Assembly (NCBI RefSeq): GCF_017916325.1
Contig: NC_090142.1
Span: forward strand, 359,501 to 423,500
Length of the DNA stretch: 64,000 nucleotides
Source of the DNA: Leishmania martiniquensis
Taxonomy: Eukaryota; Euglenozoa; Kinetoplastea; Trypanosomatida; Trypanosomatidae
Reading direction: 5' to 3'
Under the pieces are notes generated by a model that was given only the letters and a program-made list of their open reading frames with translations, did not search any database and was not told where the DNA came from. Below, piece after piece: positions 10,338 through 19,881 of the stretch. A program made the translations under genes and the position numbers. How positions within the stretch are numbered: position 1 is the stretch's first letter; the number at the start of each line of letters is the position of its first letter.

Positions 10338-11566
10338 ACACGCCTACGCCTACGCATCCCGTGAGCGGGCCTGCGCGGGTGAAGGCGCCGCCCCCCTCCC
10401 CTCTCCCTCTTTTTTTTTTGGCTTTCGTGTGTGCCGGCCAAAGTGTGGATTTGCCGCCAACTCCCCTCTGTACGCGCACTCGCTGGTCGTCCAGCCACAC
10501 AAACTGTGCGCGGGATCGGCCCTGCAAAGACCTCCATGAAGGGACTCGCACCCACTTCACCTCGCCTCCTCCATCGCTGACCTCTCCCTCGCCGGCGAGC
10601 CCGCGTGGCACCTGCGGCCGCTTCTCTACTGCCGCAATCAATTGCAGTTGAATGTGTTTCTGAAAAAAAAATTTTTGTTCCCGCCACGACGACGACGACA
10701 CGCATCCGTCTCTTCATAGGGCACGCGTAGCAACCAGTACGGGCAGCAGCATCTCTTCCTGCGACGAAGCACCCTCGCAGCGACGCGTTAACGGAGGAAG
10801 CAGATACTTAAGGCAACGGTTCACCCTCCTCTCCCTCCCCGACCTACACACGCACACATACGCCGCCTAGCGCCATCCCCAATCCCTCCCCTCTTCAGCT
10901 TGGTGCATTACGCAACACCTTTGCTTCTTTCCTCTCCCCCCTTCCCCCCCATTGCCATCGCTGCAAGCGCTCTAAGCTGCCAGATTGCGTACCTCAGCGG
11001 TGGTAGCGCTCTTCCCCCCCTCTCTCGCTCCCACTCTCCATCGCGTCGCTCTTCCTGTGTACGGCTCCGTCCTTTCCTGGGCGTCGTTGTTGGATCCTCT
11101 GTGCCCGCCACGGCAACTCACTGCAGCAGCTGAAGTTGCACTCGCGACGCATTCCCACGCACTCGTATCTGGGAATCGGTGGTGTGCATCTTGAGGCGTG
11201 GCTCATCGATATTTTCCCGTGGGGGCGTGTCCATTGCACTGCCGTTTTCTTCCGCCACCGCCACCGCACTGCCGCTCCACTTCTCGCATCACACGCCGCG
11301 ACTCTCTGCATGCATACTTAAGTTTTCCTCGCTCGCCTTTTTTGTCGCGCACGCACACAGAGAATATATATATATACGCTCATACACAACACCTCGACCA
11401 CTCGCGGCTACCGCCGCAACACGGACGAAGAGGTTGCGCACGCGGCGAGAACTTGTGCGTACGGCGCTGTGCCGCTTCTTCGCCTCTTCCGCCTTCGTGC
11501 GTCTTGCGGGCTCGGAGCCCTCACACGTGGGGGTGTTCGCCTTCCCCCTACTTCGAAGCACGCGTC
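8453..11566. other. intergenic region / UTRs, no gene seen
   Basis: This 3.1 kb stretch lies between the two J-protein genes. It has pyrimidine tracts, a (CA)n run near 10310-10340 and an (AT)n run near 11362-11374. A stretch at about 9880-10260 is less repetitive than its surroundings and includes the perfect palindrome CAGGTGGCCACCTG (about 10153-10166). It might be an old degenerate retroposon, but I cannot support that. The start of the second J-protein frame (11198-11566) is UTR-like. Confidence 0.65.
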
Positions 11567-13261
11567 ATGCCGTCGACAAGTAGTAACCTCGTCCCATGCC
11601 GCTCCTCCTGGTCTGAGGCCATAACGACAGCGAAAGGGGGCTCCTGTCTCGAGCAGGCATCGTATGCCGCTGCCGTACTCTTCCGCTCGGGCCAGCGCTG
11701 CTGCGCTGCGGTTAGGACGGCCTCTCTAAGCCGGATTTCTCTCCCTCTCCGCGCACTGCTTCTGACGACAACACGCAGTGACGCGGAGACGATGGCGCCA
11801 CGGGTAACTGGTCCTCAGCGCCTGCGTGGACACGCCACCTCGGCCTGCTCCGCACAGTCGTTGCGGTCGCTGTCTTTGACCTCGTCGCTGTCCCTCGCCG
11901 CTTCCTCCTCGTTCGCGCACCGCTGCACCGCCATCGGATTATCTGTGGCTAGCGGCGGCCCCTCCACCGCGGCGGTGTGGTGCATGGCGCGCCGTCACGC
12001 CTCGACTGGTCGCCGGCCCACCTTCACCGAAATTGCAGAGGCGCTCGAGGCGCTTGGGGCCGCCGTCGATGAGGACCCAAAGGTGCTGAAGCAGAAGTAC
12101 CGCGAGCTCGTGAAGAAGAACCACCCCGACGCGGGCGGCGACGAGGCGACGATGGCTCGCGTCACCGTCGCCTACGAGCGCCTCAGCGTGCTCACAAATA
12201 GGGAGAGGGAGGAGTTCAAGCTGCAGAAGAAGATGTTCCACAGCAGGGGCGGGGCGCCGTCAGCAGCGTCACGGCGCTACCGCCCTGGCCCGCCGGGCGG
12301 GTTCGGGTACGCGGCGCCCAACGAGCCGTTTCAGGCGCACGCGGCGAACATGTACGGGCAGTATTATCAGCAGGATGCGAACAGCGCTTACCACCAGGCA
12401 CACGCCAAGGGCCAGCAGGGCTTCTGGAACCACTTTCACAACCGCAGTGGCTCCGGTGGCTTCACTGAGAACCCCTTCACGTCCAGCAGTCCGTTCAGCA
12501 TGTATGCGCAAACTCAGCGCGCCCGCTTCATGCCTTCCAGCTCGCTACTCATCCAAGGGCTTGTTGTGTACCTCGTCTTGTCCACCGTACTCCTCTTCGC
12601 GTACCGGTCGTACCGCGACTGGCGCCACGACGACGGCTGGCGAATGGCGGAGAGCTTAGCGCGGCATGAGCAGATGGAGGAAATGCACCGTATTCGGCAA
12701 GAGCTGAACGAACGCGCGCGCGCCATGCAGCAGCGAGAGGGCGACGTGGCCTCCGCACTCTACGGCAGTCGGCAGTATGTCAGGGAGTCGCCCGAGGCTC
12801 GCGCGCTTGAGTACGCCCGCCAGCGCCGGATTCAGATGATGCAGGAACAGCAAGAGGCGGCCGCGAACCTACCGGAGCTGCGCGGGTGGCCCAAGATTGC
12901 GGAAGACAAGGGGCGCATCATCAAGCGTGCGCAGGACCCATCAGGTGTGGTGTTCTTCGAGCCTCGCAAGGAGGACAGCCGGCGTCGCCAGATTGAGAAT
13001 CAGCGCAGAAGCAGCGGCTTTGTGCGCCGCCCTTCAGGCGAGTCCCCACCGCCACAGCTGAGTGAGGCTGTTCAAGGAGGTGCTCTGTCCGACACAGGCG
13101 CTCCAGCCACGGGGACTTCATTGTGTGCGGCAAACGGAAGCGACTCATTACCACCCGAGGCGAACGTCAGCTCCATTGTGATGAAGCCGGTCAGTAGCGA
13201 GCAGGAAGCAGAGGCGGTCATGCGCGGCATCTTTGGTAGCCTTCGCAAGGTTACCTCGTAG
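11567..13261 (+). CDS. J-domain (DnaJ) protein with one transmembrane segment
   Basis: The predicted protein has 564 residues. The N-terminal ~140 residues are Ser/Ala/Arg-rich with few acidic residues, ending near ARRHASTGRR, which resembles a cleavable mitochondrial presequence. The J-domain follows at about 148-215 with HPD at 186-188 (KNHPDAGGDEATMARVTVAY). Next is a Gly/Tyr/Gln/His-rich linker (about 225-325). One hydrophobic helix (about 328-348, LIQGLVVYLVLSTVLLFAY) is followed by a charged, Arg/Glu/Gln-rich, probably coiled region. No cysteine-rich zinc finger is present, so it is a class III J-protein. The order J-domain, linker, membrane anchor is the reverse of Pam18/Tim14. It shares no clear similarity with J-protein 1 outside the J-domain. 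The ATG at 11567 is chosen because the upstream frame runs through an AT microsatellite and pyrimidine tracts. Confidence 0.87.
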   Translation: MPSTSSNLVPCRSSWSEAITTAKGGSCLEQASYAAAVLFRSGQRCCAAVRTASLSRISLPLRALLLTTTRSDAETMAPRVTGPQRLRGHATSACSAQSLRSLSLTSSLSLAASSSFAHRCTAIGLSVASGGPSTAAVWCMARRHASTGRRPTFTEIAEALEALGAAVDEDPKVLKQKYRELVKKNHPDAGGDEATMARVTVAYERLSVLTNREREEFKLQKKMFHSRGGAPSAASRRYRPGPPGGFGYAAPNEPFQAHAANMYGQYYQQDANSAYHQAHAKGQQGFWNHFHNRSGSGGFTENPFTSSSPFSMYAQTQRARFMPSSSLLIQGLVVYLVLSTVLLFAYRSYRDWRHDDGWRMAESLARHEQMEEMHRIRQELNERARAMQQREGDVASALYGSRQYVRESPEARALEYARQRRIQMMQEQQEAAANLPELRGWPKIAEDKGRIIKRAQDPSGVVFFEPRKEDSRRRQIENQRRSSGFVRRPSGESPPPQLSEAVQGGALSDTGAPATGTSLCAANGSDSLPPEANVSSIVMKPVSSEQEAEAVMRGIFGSLRKVTS

Positions 13262-14063
13262 TGGGTGGGCACGCTTGCTGGCATCCTTCTCCTATGCTGC
13301 TGCTCTATGAAGAAGTGTGTGCGTCTTCGTTGTGCTTGACCCTGGTGCCCTTCGATGCTGCCCCCAATCGACTCCATGTGCGCAGTGATGCCGTTGGTAT
13401 CCGGTTGCGCGCCCGGCGTCATGCCTCCCTCTGTATTTGACTGTGTGTGCGCGCATTTCGCGTCAGGGGAAGCGACACGACGCACGCGCTTGCCAATGAA
13501 AAACGAGGCGAACGAGTAGACGTTGATGAGAAGCGGGCCGTAGCGCACCTCCTTCCTCGCGCGTTTACGTCTGCGCTGCCGGCACTGTCTCAGCTGTTTA
13601 TCCTCTCTCTCTGTGCCAGTGGCTCCCACCCATCGCGCATGCACGCGGAGGGGCCTCAGCGGGTCACCGCGGCTGCTGCGCCGCTCATGGTCTCTTCTAT
13701 TTTCCCTGCCCCATTCTTCCTCTCCACGTCACTGCCACGTGTGTGTGCGTCCAGTTCGTGGCTCCCCTTTTGTGGTGGCGCCTTGAGCTTTGCTGTTCCT
13801 CTAAAGGGCTTCACCCCCCCTCCCCTCCTCTCCCCACGATCTATACGGTCAGCTCACTGTCCCTCTCTCCTCGTTGCATTCGGCGTCCCTGAAATTACCG
13901 CCTTCTTCCCCACCCTCCTTCGCAGCACACACGTACACGCAGGTATCTGCGGTTGCCACTCCTCTCCCCCAAAATCGACACACGCACCTCAAAGCGTCCG
14001 GGCGTACATTGCTTGCGCAGTGCACTGCGCGACGTCACACCACGCACGCGCTGTTTGCTGACA
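13262..14063. other. intergenic region / UTRs, no clear gene
   Basis: This stretch holds the 3' flank of J-protein gene 2 and pyrimidine-rich sequence before the next gene, with candidate acceptor AGs near 13922 and 13940. The open frame at 13447-14061 reads like UTR. Confidence 0.6.
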
Positions 14064-15026
14064 ATGCCGTCACCCTCGGCGAGGCCGCCCGCCGCCGCGT
14101 CCTTGCCAGCTACGCGCGCCGCCTCACCAAGTGTCCTCACCTCTTCGGCATCGACATCGTGGGCATCCGCGCGCACTCGTCTGCCGCTGCCACCACAGCA
14201 GCAGGTGAGTAGCAGGAGCAGCGGAAATGATGCGCACGCCAGGCAGCTGGCACGGGAGCAGCAGCGGATGATGGAGCAGCTCATGAGCACCGGGCTGGTG
14301 CAGGCGACAGACCTTCTCGCGTTTGGCTTCAGCGTCGCGGAGCTTCAAGCCGCCGGGCTTCGCCCAGCATCCCCACACCACGGCGCCAACGAGCAGGCTG
14401 AAAGTGGCGGGGAGGCCGCGAAAGGCGGGTGCGCAGCGGATGACGGCAATGAGGATCGTCGCTGCCGCGGGGCGCCTCGGAAGCGCGCCTGGGGCTGTGA
14501 CGCCGCACAGGCACCGCCGCTGCAGGACGAGCGCGCGACGCCATCATCTGCAGTCAGCGGCACCGCCACAACCGTGCTGCTCACTTTGGAGAAGGCCTGT
14601 GAGCCGCCAACAGTCGCAAAGGCTGTGGCGGTGCCTGCCTTGCTGTCGGAGAAGGCGCGAGAACAGAGTCTGTACGCTGCCAAGCTTATGGAAGATACGC
14701 AGCTCATGCGACCTCGCAAGGGCTCTCAGGACTGCGCCAGGTGGTTGTGCTACGACGATGCGGACGAGGAGGAGGCGTCTAGCGCCTCACCGACAGGGTC
14801 GTCCTCGGGGGACGCAACCGCGGCGGTAACCTTGAAGGTGTGCACGACGCGAGATCCGCCCAAGACGCGCTGCAACACAGCCCTCGCCTTCAGCGGCCTG
14901 GACGTGGCGGTTGTGAGGGAGATCGCGCAGCGGCTTCAGGAGAGCAGCGACGACGCTTATGTGGAGTGCCGCCGTACACGCGAGTACTTCGAGTCCCGAG
15001 AGGATGGCAATACACCGTACATGTAA
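14064..15026 (+). CDS. hypothetical protein, possible frameshifted N-terminus
   Basis: I do not recognise this 320-residue protein. From about residue 50 onward it looks coding: a helical Gln/Arg/Met-rich stretch (ARQLAREQQRMMEQLM, about 60-75), an LLAFGFSVAELQAAG segment, an acidic DDADEEEAS patch and a C-terminal segment with AVVREIAQRLQ and REYFESRED. The first ~45 residues are low-complexity Ser/Pro/Ala with weak codon bias. The overlapping +2 frame from 14063 to about 14205 has very high third-position GC and encodes a more protein-like peptide (LGEAARRRVLASYARRLTK) before a stop. A frameshift near 14200 may therefore separate the true N-terminus from the rest. No signal peptide or membrane helix is visible. 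Confidence 0.6.
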   Translation: MPSPSARPPAAASLPATRAASPSVLTSSASTSWASARTRLPLPPQQQVSSRSSGNDAHARQLAREQQRMMEQLMSTGLVQATDLLAFGFSVAELQAAGLRPASPHHGANEQAESGGEAAKGGCAADDGNEDRRCRGAPRKRAWGCDAAQAPPLQDERATPSSAVSGTATTVLLTLEKACEPPTVAKAVAVPALLSEKAREQSLYAAKLMEDTQLMRPRKGSQDCARWLCYDDADEEEASSASPTGSSSGDATAAVTLKVCTTRDPPKTRCNTALAFSGLDVAVVREIAQRLQESSDDAYVECRRTREYFESREDGNTPYM

Positions 15027-16389
15027 GGGGGGCGGGGTGTAAAGGCAGTGATGCACTGCGTGCGAAGGGGGAGGCCCACACGCACAGATACATGCAGATG
15101 CACGCACTTCGAGGTGCATGCAGGACAGCTGTCGCGTACTTACGAGTACATTATCCAAGTCGCAATCACATCCTTGTTTTCTTTCGAAGCGGAGCCATTT
15201 ATTTTGGCTTCCGCCCAGCCTTCCCCACAGTGCACACCGTGATGCGCGGCTGCGCCCCCTCCCCTCCACACACGCTCCGTAGCACATATTCACTTCCTCG
15301 CCTCCTGTCTTATGACTCTTCACCCGCACAGAGCCCTGCGACGTAATGCTGACAGAAAAGAGGGGGTTGGGCGGGGCGTGAAGACATGCACACACATACA
15401 CAAAAGCGAAACAAAGGCGCAGCACACATGCGCGGGAGGGTGCTCACAGATGTACACACACTCCATGAAGCACTGCCCATCGTCTCTCAGACGTTAGCCG
15501 GCGCTGTCGCCTAGCATAGAGTCGCCCTTCCCCCCTCCCCCCCTCATCCCCGCCACGGCAGTGTCGCTCCCTCTCCTCAGCTTTATCACTGCTTTGTTGA
15601 CGGGAAGGGGGCGGAAAGGAGGGGGGAAGAGAAGTGCCATAGACAGCCGCACTTGTGCGTTCATAGACGTGGCCCCATACGCAGACACCTGCCACCCCCC
15701 TCCCTTCCTCCACACACACATACACACGCACACGCACACACACATGCGCGCCCATGGTGCACTCCGTTTCACTCTTTTTCTCCGCCACGTCTGCGGTTGT
15801 GCTCTTCGTGCGTGCTTGTAGTGGCCGTTTCCCCACCAAGGTAGCGCGCAGGCCTCCCTTACTCCCTCTCTGCCGGTCTGCCGGTGTCCCACAGGTACGC
15901 TGGCTCACGTGCAAGGTGGTTTGGTGTTCACGCGTGCCAAGTCGACGAGCAACACCGTCGCCGTCGCGCATCCCGACACGTTTCACTTGAGGCATCGCCA
16001 TCCTCGGCGCACCATGTGGCCACCCCCTTCTCCCTCTCTCCTTCCTCCATCTCCCCTGTCTGTCAAGGCAACGACTGCCTCTTCTGGTTGCGGCAGAAGA
16101 GAATCAGAATCGACGCCTCTCGCGCTGTTCACCTCTCTCGCCTTACGACATAGCCGGCGGCGCGCTCCCCCACCCCCTTTCCTCCCTGCGCACACATGCG
16201 AACATAGTGAAAAGCGTACTGGCTTGGAGTGTTCCCGCCCTCTGCTGCCTTCCTGTCGTTGCAGTCCACCCTGTAGCACCTCTCCTGATTTTCTTTACCT
16301 TTGTGGCTTGGTTGGCACCTGCTGTGTCGACTCGCCATCCGCACCCCTCCTCCTCTCTCTCCCTTCGACTTCAGAAAAAAAAAGGGCGC
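15027..16389. other. intergenic region, no gene seen
   Basis: This 1.4 kb stretch holds the 3' flank of the hypothetical gene, CA repeats (about 15710-15745) and pyrimidine tracts leading into the decayed gene at 16390. A tract ending CTTCAG at 16369-16374 could be that gene's former splice acceptor. Confidence 0.6.
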
Positions 16390-17328
16390 CGCCGCCACCG
16401 CAGCGCCAGTCGAGGACAGCAACTGCGGCACATCCGGCCAGTTTGGCAAGGCGATGCTCCACAACGCGGGAGCTTTCGGCATGGGCGGCCTGCTTTTTAC
16501 GTCGTGTGAATGGCGCCGGCTACGCACTACACAATGGGGGAGCTGCCGACATGTCAACGGGTACGCCGTGGTGCTGAACGCAACGAAGCCGACCCCCCCC
16601 CCTGGCCTGTACTGCACCGGCGAGGCCGCTGCTGTGTGCGTGTGGGTGTGTGTACATGGAAGGAATCGGCTCAGCAGTGACTCGCGGCTGGGCTGTGCCG
16701 CTGTACGACGGCGTGACTGGCGGCGGCGGGGTCGTCGTGACCAAGTGCGTCTTCGCCACGTACCTGGGGCCGCTCTCGAGCAGCCTTCTGACGCCGACCT
16801 ACTCGCCCTTCCCCCAAGGACCTGGGGCCGATATCGAAGGTGGCCGCACCCGTTCCCACGGCACTCGCCGCCAAGGCAAAGGTGTCGGCCGCCGCTTCCC
16901 AGGCGGCCCGCTGCGGGTGAGGAGGAGGAGAGAAGGTCTTGGGGTGCTGCAGGCGCGCCGGGGTGGAAAGGCACAAGGAAGAGCCTCACTGCCGGGGTGC
17001 ATCGTTCGCAGCCCGGGGCTAAATCTGATGGATCGCGCAAGCGGCAGGCAGTCAGTGTTCCTGTACGCCGGCAAGGCCGCGGCCAGGGAATTCGGCCTCG
17101 CGCATCGCTCGGAGTTGATGGACACCTACGCGCCGGGCGCCATCGGTGACTCGGTGGACGGATTAGGCGCCCCGCATGCCCTCTCCACGTGTGCGCGTGG
17201 GGACTTGAAAAGAGAGCTCAGCGGAGGGGTGGCAGGTGCTCAAAGAAGAGGGGGGGCGCTACATGAGCCGCTTGCGCGTGCGCGCGGCCGGCTTCCGCGC
17301 ATCGCCCAAGGCGCGGGTGCCCAGGTAG
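16390..17328 (+). pseudogene. decayed protein gene, multiple frameshifts, family not recognised
   Basis: Coding-like peptides with high third-position GC jump between + strand frames over about 940 bases. In order: CGTSGQFGKAMLHNAGAFGM (16424-16483); VNGAGYALHNGGAADMST (about 16504-16557); GYAVVLNATKP (about 16560-16592); MEGIGSAVTRGWAVPLYDGV (16656-16715) running into a hydrophobic GGGGVVVTKCVFATYLGPLS; a SKVAAPVPTALAAKAKV-type stretch (about 16836-16890); SGRQSVFLYAGKAAAREFGL (17043-17102), continuing to about 17165; and WQVLKEEGGRYMSRLRVRA ending at a TAG at 17326-17328. No single frame spans it. This is what a once-intact gene looks like after many small indels. I cannot name the family. 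A C-rich run near 16590-16600 marks one likely indel site. Confidence 0.6.
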
Positions 17329-17403
17329 CCAGCCGCCACCCCCACAGACACACGCCCCGACGCACCGCCCCGCCTAGGCAGGCCCCACTAAGGCCCCGCG
17401 CAG

Positions 17404-17408
17404 AAAAA
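17404..17408 (-). terminator. RNA polymerase III T-run terminator of tRNA-Arg
   Basis: Five A residues on the + strand read as TTTTT on the - strand directly after the discriminator base of the tRNA, as expected for Pol III termination. Confidence 0.8.
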
Positions 17409-17480
17409 CATCCGTGACAGGATTCGAACCTGCAACCCTCTGATCCGTAGTCAGATGCTCTTCCATTGAGCCACACGGAC
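17409..17480 (-). tRNA. tRNA-Arg (anticodon ACG)
   Basis: The reverse strand folds into a 72-base tRNA. The acceptor stem GTCCGTG pairs with CACGGAT (one G-U pair at the end), with discriminator G. The D arm is GCTC...GAGC, the anticodon stem TCTGA/TCAGA encloses loop CTACGGA (anticodon ACG, arginine CGN codons after A-to-I editing), and the T arm has loop TTCGAAT. Box B is GGTTCGAATCC (17420-17430 on the + strand) and box A is TGGCTCAATGG (17463-17473). No intron is present and CCA is not encoded, as in eukaryotes. It is antisense to the surrounding cluster and sits at a sharp change in base composition. Confidence 0.96.
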
Positions 17481-17967
17481 TTGTCCGTGGCTTCTACCTA
17501 TTATATAACCTGTTGATGTATCTGCGTTTCTCTCGCAGGGGGGGGCATTTTTTTTCAAGGCAAGGAGGTCTGTGTGTGTGTGGGGGGGGCCAAAGGCGCC
17601 GGCTTTGTAACTGAGCCAGCGGCTCAATTGCTGGTCTATTGCAGGCAGGCAAAACTATCAATGTAAGGAAAACCTCCACGACTCTTACTGAATCGTGTGT
17701 ACCGAGTAGCCCCCACCGCCCATTGCGGAAAAGCAAGACCCGTGGCATCGATGAGGGATAATGCGCGCTTACTGCTGCGCTCTCTCCGCATAGAAAACAA
17801 TGAGGGAGGTGCATACACATCTGGGCTGGAGTTGACCCCAGCAAACCTGAAGAGTTTCCTTGCCTTTCTGTGCCAATGACATCACTCTATTCATTTCCCC
17901 TTCCTTCTTTCCCTCAGTCACGGCTAGTTTTCAGGCACACAGGCTTACCTTCGACGTGCCTTTCACC
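17481..17967. other. intergenic, tRNA 5' flank and 5' UTR of the RRM gene
   Basis: G-rich then increasingly AT-rich sequence with no gene. It includes G runs near 17539-17545 and 17581-17589. Confidence 0.6.
17891..17917 (+). promoter_or_regulatory. polypyrimidine tract and spliced-leader acceptor for the RRM gene
   Basis: A near-continuous pyrimidine run ends CCCTCAG with the AG at 17916-17917, 51 bases before the ATG at 17968. It excludes the upstream in-frame ATG at 17860. Confidence 0.65.
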
Positions 17968-19020
17968 ATGAACGGTAGCCGACAATACAGCTTTTTTTTA
18001 TCTGGCATTGGTAGACACGTGAATGAAGATGCCGTCGAAAACTACTTTCGAGACTACGGCACCGGTGCTCGTCTAGAACTGAAGCGTGACAAGGATGGAT
18101 TATCTCTTGGCTACGGTTGGTTAACATTTGATTACGTTGATGTGAAGCGCGTTATCGCCTCACATCACGAATTAGGTGGGTCGCCAGTGATGCTCAGCTA
18201 CCAGCCGAACAAAAACTTGCCGCAGTCCAGTCCTGCTGCCCCACCCGCATCAGCATTGACTACTGCCCCAAAGGAACATCCAAGGCCGCAGGAGTACTCC
18301 CCACAGCGCAAAAGATATAGAGAAGAAACCCACAGGACGCAAGCTCCCACTTCATCTCGAACGACGGGGATCCTCAACGAGCGTATGCCGCCTAGACCAA
18401 AAACGCCTCCTTCGCCACCAGTACCGATAGAGGCTCGGAGGGCGGAGGCTCTATCATCTGTGATGACGCCGACCGCACCTTTGCAGTGTCACGTTCCACT
18501 CGCTACACCAGAGCCCGCTGCACAGCCGATTTTTGTCTGCATACCATTGAGTATTTCCCCCGGTGCGTTTTTGCACGATCCACGGGTGTTCTGCTGCACA
18601 CTAGATCCTTCCCACGTAGGCAAGCTCGATATCATTGCTACGTCGATGCCGCACCTGGCTGCAGTGGAGCATCACTCTAATCATGCAGCCTACATTGCGC
18701 AAGGTGCTCCTCAGTCACAGTATTCTACCCATGGAAGTGTATATAGCGCGCAAGCACCCTCGCAAACTTCTGCCACTGGGCGGCCGGCGACTTCAGCCCT
18801 TACACTGTCGACACCTCCACCTCCAGGGCCACCTCCTCCGCAAGCGATTCCGCCCCTTCGCGAAACGGCACCACCACTTCGGGGCCCCCCACTTCCACCT
18901 CCGCCTCCGCCTCCGCCTCCTGGGCCGCCTCCTACCCGAAATCGCTCATTCGAAACTCGTCTTGGAGTACCTCCACCCCCTGTTCCGCCGCCACCCCCTG
19001 GCCCACCCCCACGGCGTTAG
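17968..19020 (+). CDS. RNA-binding protein, N-terminal RRM and polyproline C-terminus
   Basis: The predicted protein has 350 residues. Residues about 5-85 resemble an RNA recognition motif: an RNP2-like strand YSFFLSGIG, helix DAVENYFRDYG, and an RNP1-like strand LGYGWLTFDY. The middle (about 95-280) is Pro/Ser/Thr-rich with a short basic stretch RKRYREETHR. The last ~80 residues are dominated by proline runs broken by Gly, Leu and Arg, the kind bound by SH3, WW or profilin-type partners. This pairing suggests an mRNA-binding or processing factor, but the target is unknown. Codon use is clearly more AT-rich than in genes to the left. The start is the first ATG after the splice acceptor at 17917. 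Confidence 0.82.
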   Translation: MNGSRQYSFFLSGIGRHVNEDAVENYFRDYGTGARLELKRDKDGLSLGYGWLTFDYVDVKRVIASHHELGGSPVMLSYQPNKNLPQSSPAAPPASALTTAPKEHPRPQEYSPQRKRYREETHRTQAPTSSRTTGILNERMPPRPKTPPSPPVPIEARRAEALSSVMTPTAPLQCHVPLATPEPAAQPIFVCIPLSISPGAFLHDPRVFCCTLDPSHVGKLDIIATSMPHLAAVEHHSNHAAYIAQGAPQSQYSTHGSVYSAQAPSQTSATGRPATSALTLSTPPPPGPPPPQAIPPLRETAPPLRGPPLPPPPPPPPPGPPPTRNRSFETRLGVPPPPVPPPPPGPPPRR

Positions 19021-19881
19021 GCATGAGCTCTTCCTTCGCTCTTTCTCCAAGTGGTGCGTTTTCTTTTGTGTGCTTCTGAGGCGCATCGTGCAGGCATAAT
19101 AAGGGTGTAGGCTTTATTAAGCGCTTTTAGTAGTGATCAAACGAGATAATGAGGTCCAATTGTAATATGTAGGTTTTGACACGAATTGAGCAGCCGCTTG
19201 GCGGAGCAAGGGTGTGGCAGCGCGGTTGCTGGTCTCAAAAGCTGCAGGGCTTTGTTGTGTGTCGCTCACCGAAGAGGAATGGTTCAGTCTTTTTGTTCTT
19301 AAAGCTGTGCCAGTCATACGAGGTGAATTAAAGCAAAGGACTAATGGTACTTCAAATCTTACACTTCCCAACTTCACCAATCATCGAATCCCCAAAAAGA
19401 CGGAAGGCTACACAAAGAACGCTATTCTTCCTGCCTCTGTTTTCTTACCTGTAATACTTTGAAAATAAAAAATTGGGAAAAGATTTATGATTTTCCGTCT
19501 TCGCAGTGTGATGTCAGTTTAACAGACTGGCTGGGACGACGAAAGTAGCGCAAATTCGTGGTTACCGGACTTGTGTCTGTGGGCGAATTTCATTGTTTAT
19601 GTATCGTGGGTGGGCAGCAAACGAAATAAGCTGTGCTAGGCTTCATCACTGCCTTCTCTTCCTTGGGTGTTTCTGCTATTCGTTAACATCAGCAAAAAAA
19701 AAAAGGAAACACATAAACATTGCTCAGATTCATCAGTCTCTCCTTTCCTGTAGCATTTTAGACTTACATTATTGCTGCTTTATTTCCGTCATGTCTTTCT
19801 GTTCAAAAAAAAGCATTATATAAAAAAATTCACCAGGCGAAATAAGAAGGGTCATACTGCTGAGCATTTTTCACTATCACA
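19021..19881. other. intergenic region, AT-rich, no gene seen
   Basis: This 0.86 kb stretch is unusually AT-rich for the window, with poly-A runs (for example 19693-19703 and 19805-19812). An open frame at 19214-19462 starts only at GTG and is not supported. Confidence 0.65.
19735..19753 (+). promoter_or_regulatory. candidate spliced-leader acceptor for phosphoacetylglucosamine mutase
   Basis: A pyrimidine tract (CTCTCCTTTCCTG) ends in TAG with AG at 19752-19753, about 128 bases before the ATG at 19882. Confidence 0.5.

Noticed and set aside
11198..11566. N-terminal extension of J-protein 2
   Set aside because: Runs through an AT microsatellite and pyrimidine tracts, with no ATG-led coding signature. 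The ATG at 11567 gives a presequence-like start.
17860..17967. Upstream in-frame ATG for the RRM protein
   Set aside because: The polypyrimidine tract and AG acceptor (17916-17917) lie between it and the RRM, so it would be absent from the mature mRNA.
19214..19462. 82-codon frame between the RRM and mutase genes
   Set aside because: Begins with GTG, has no good ATG and lies in AT-rich UTR sequence.
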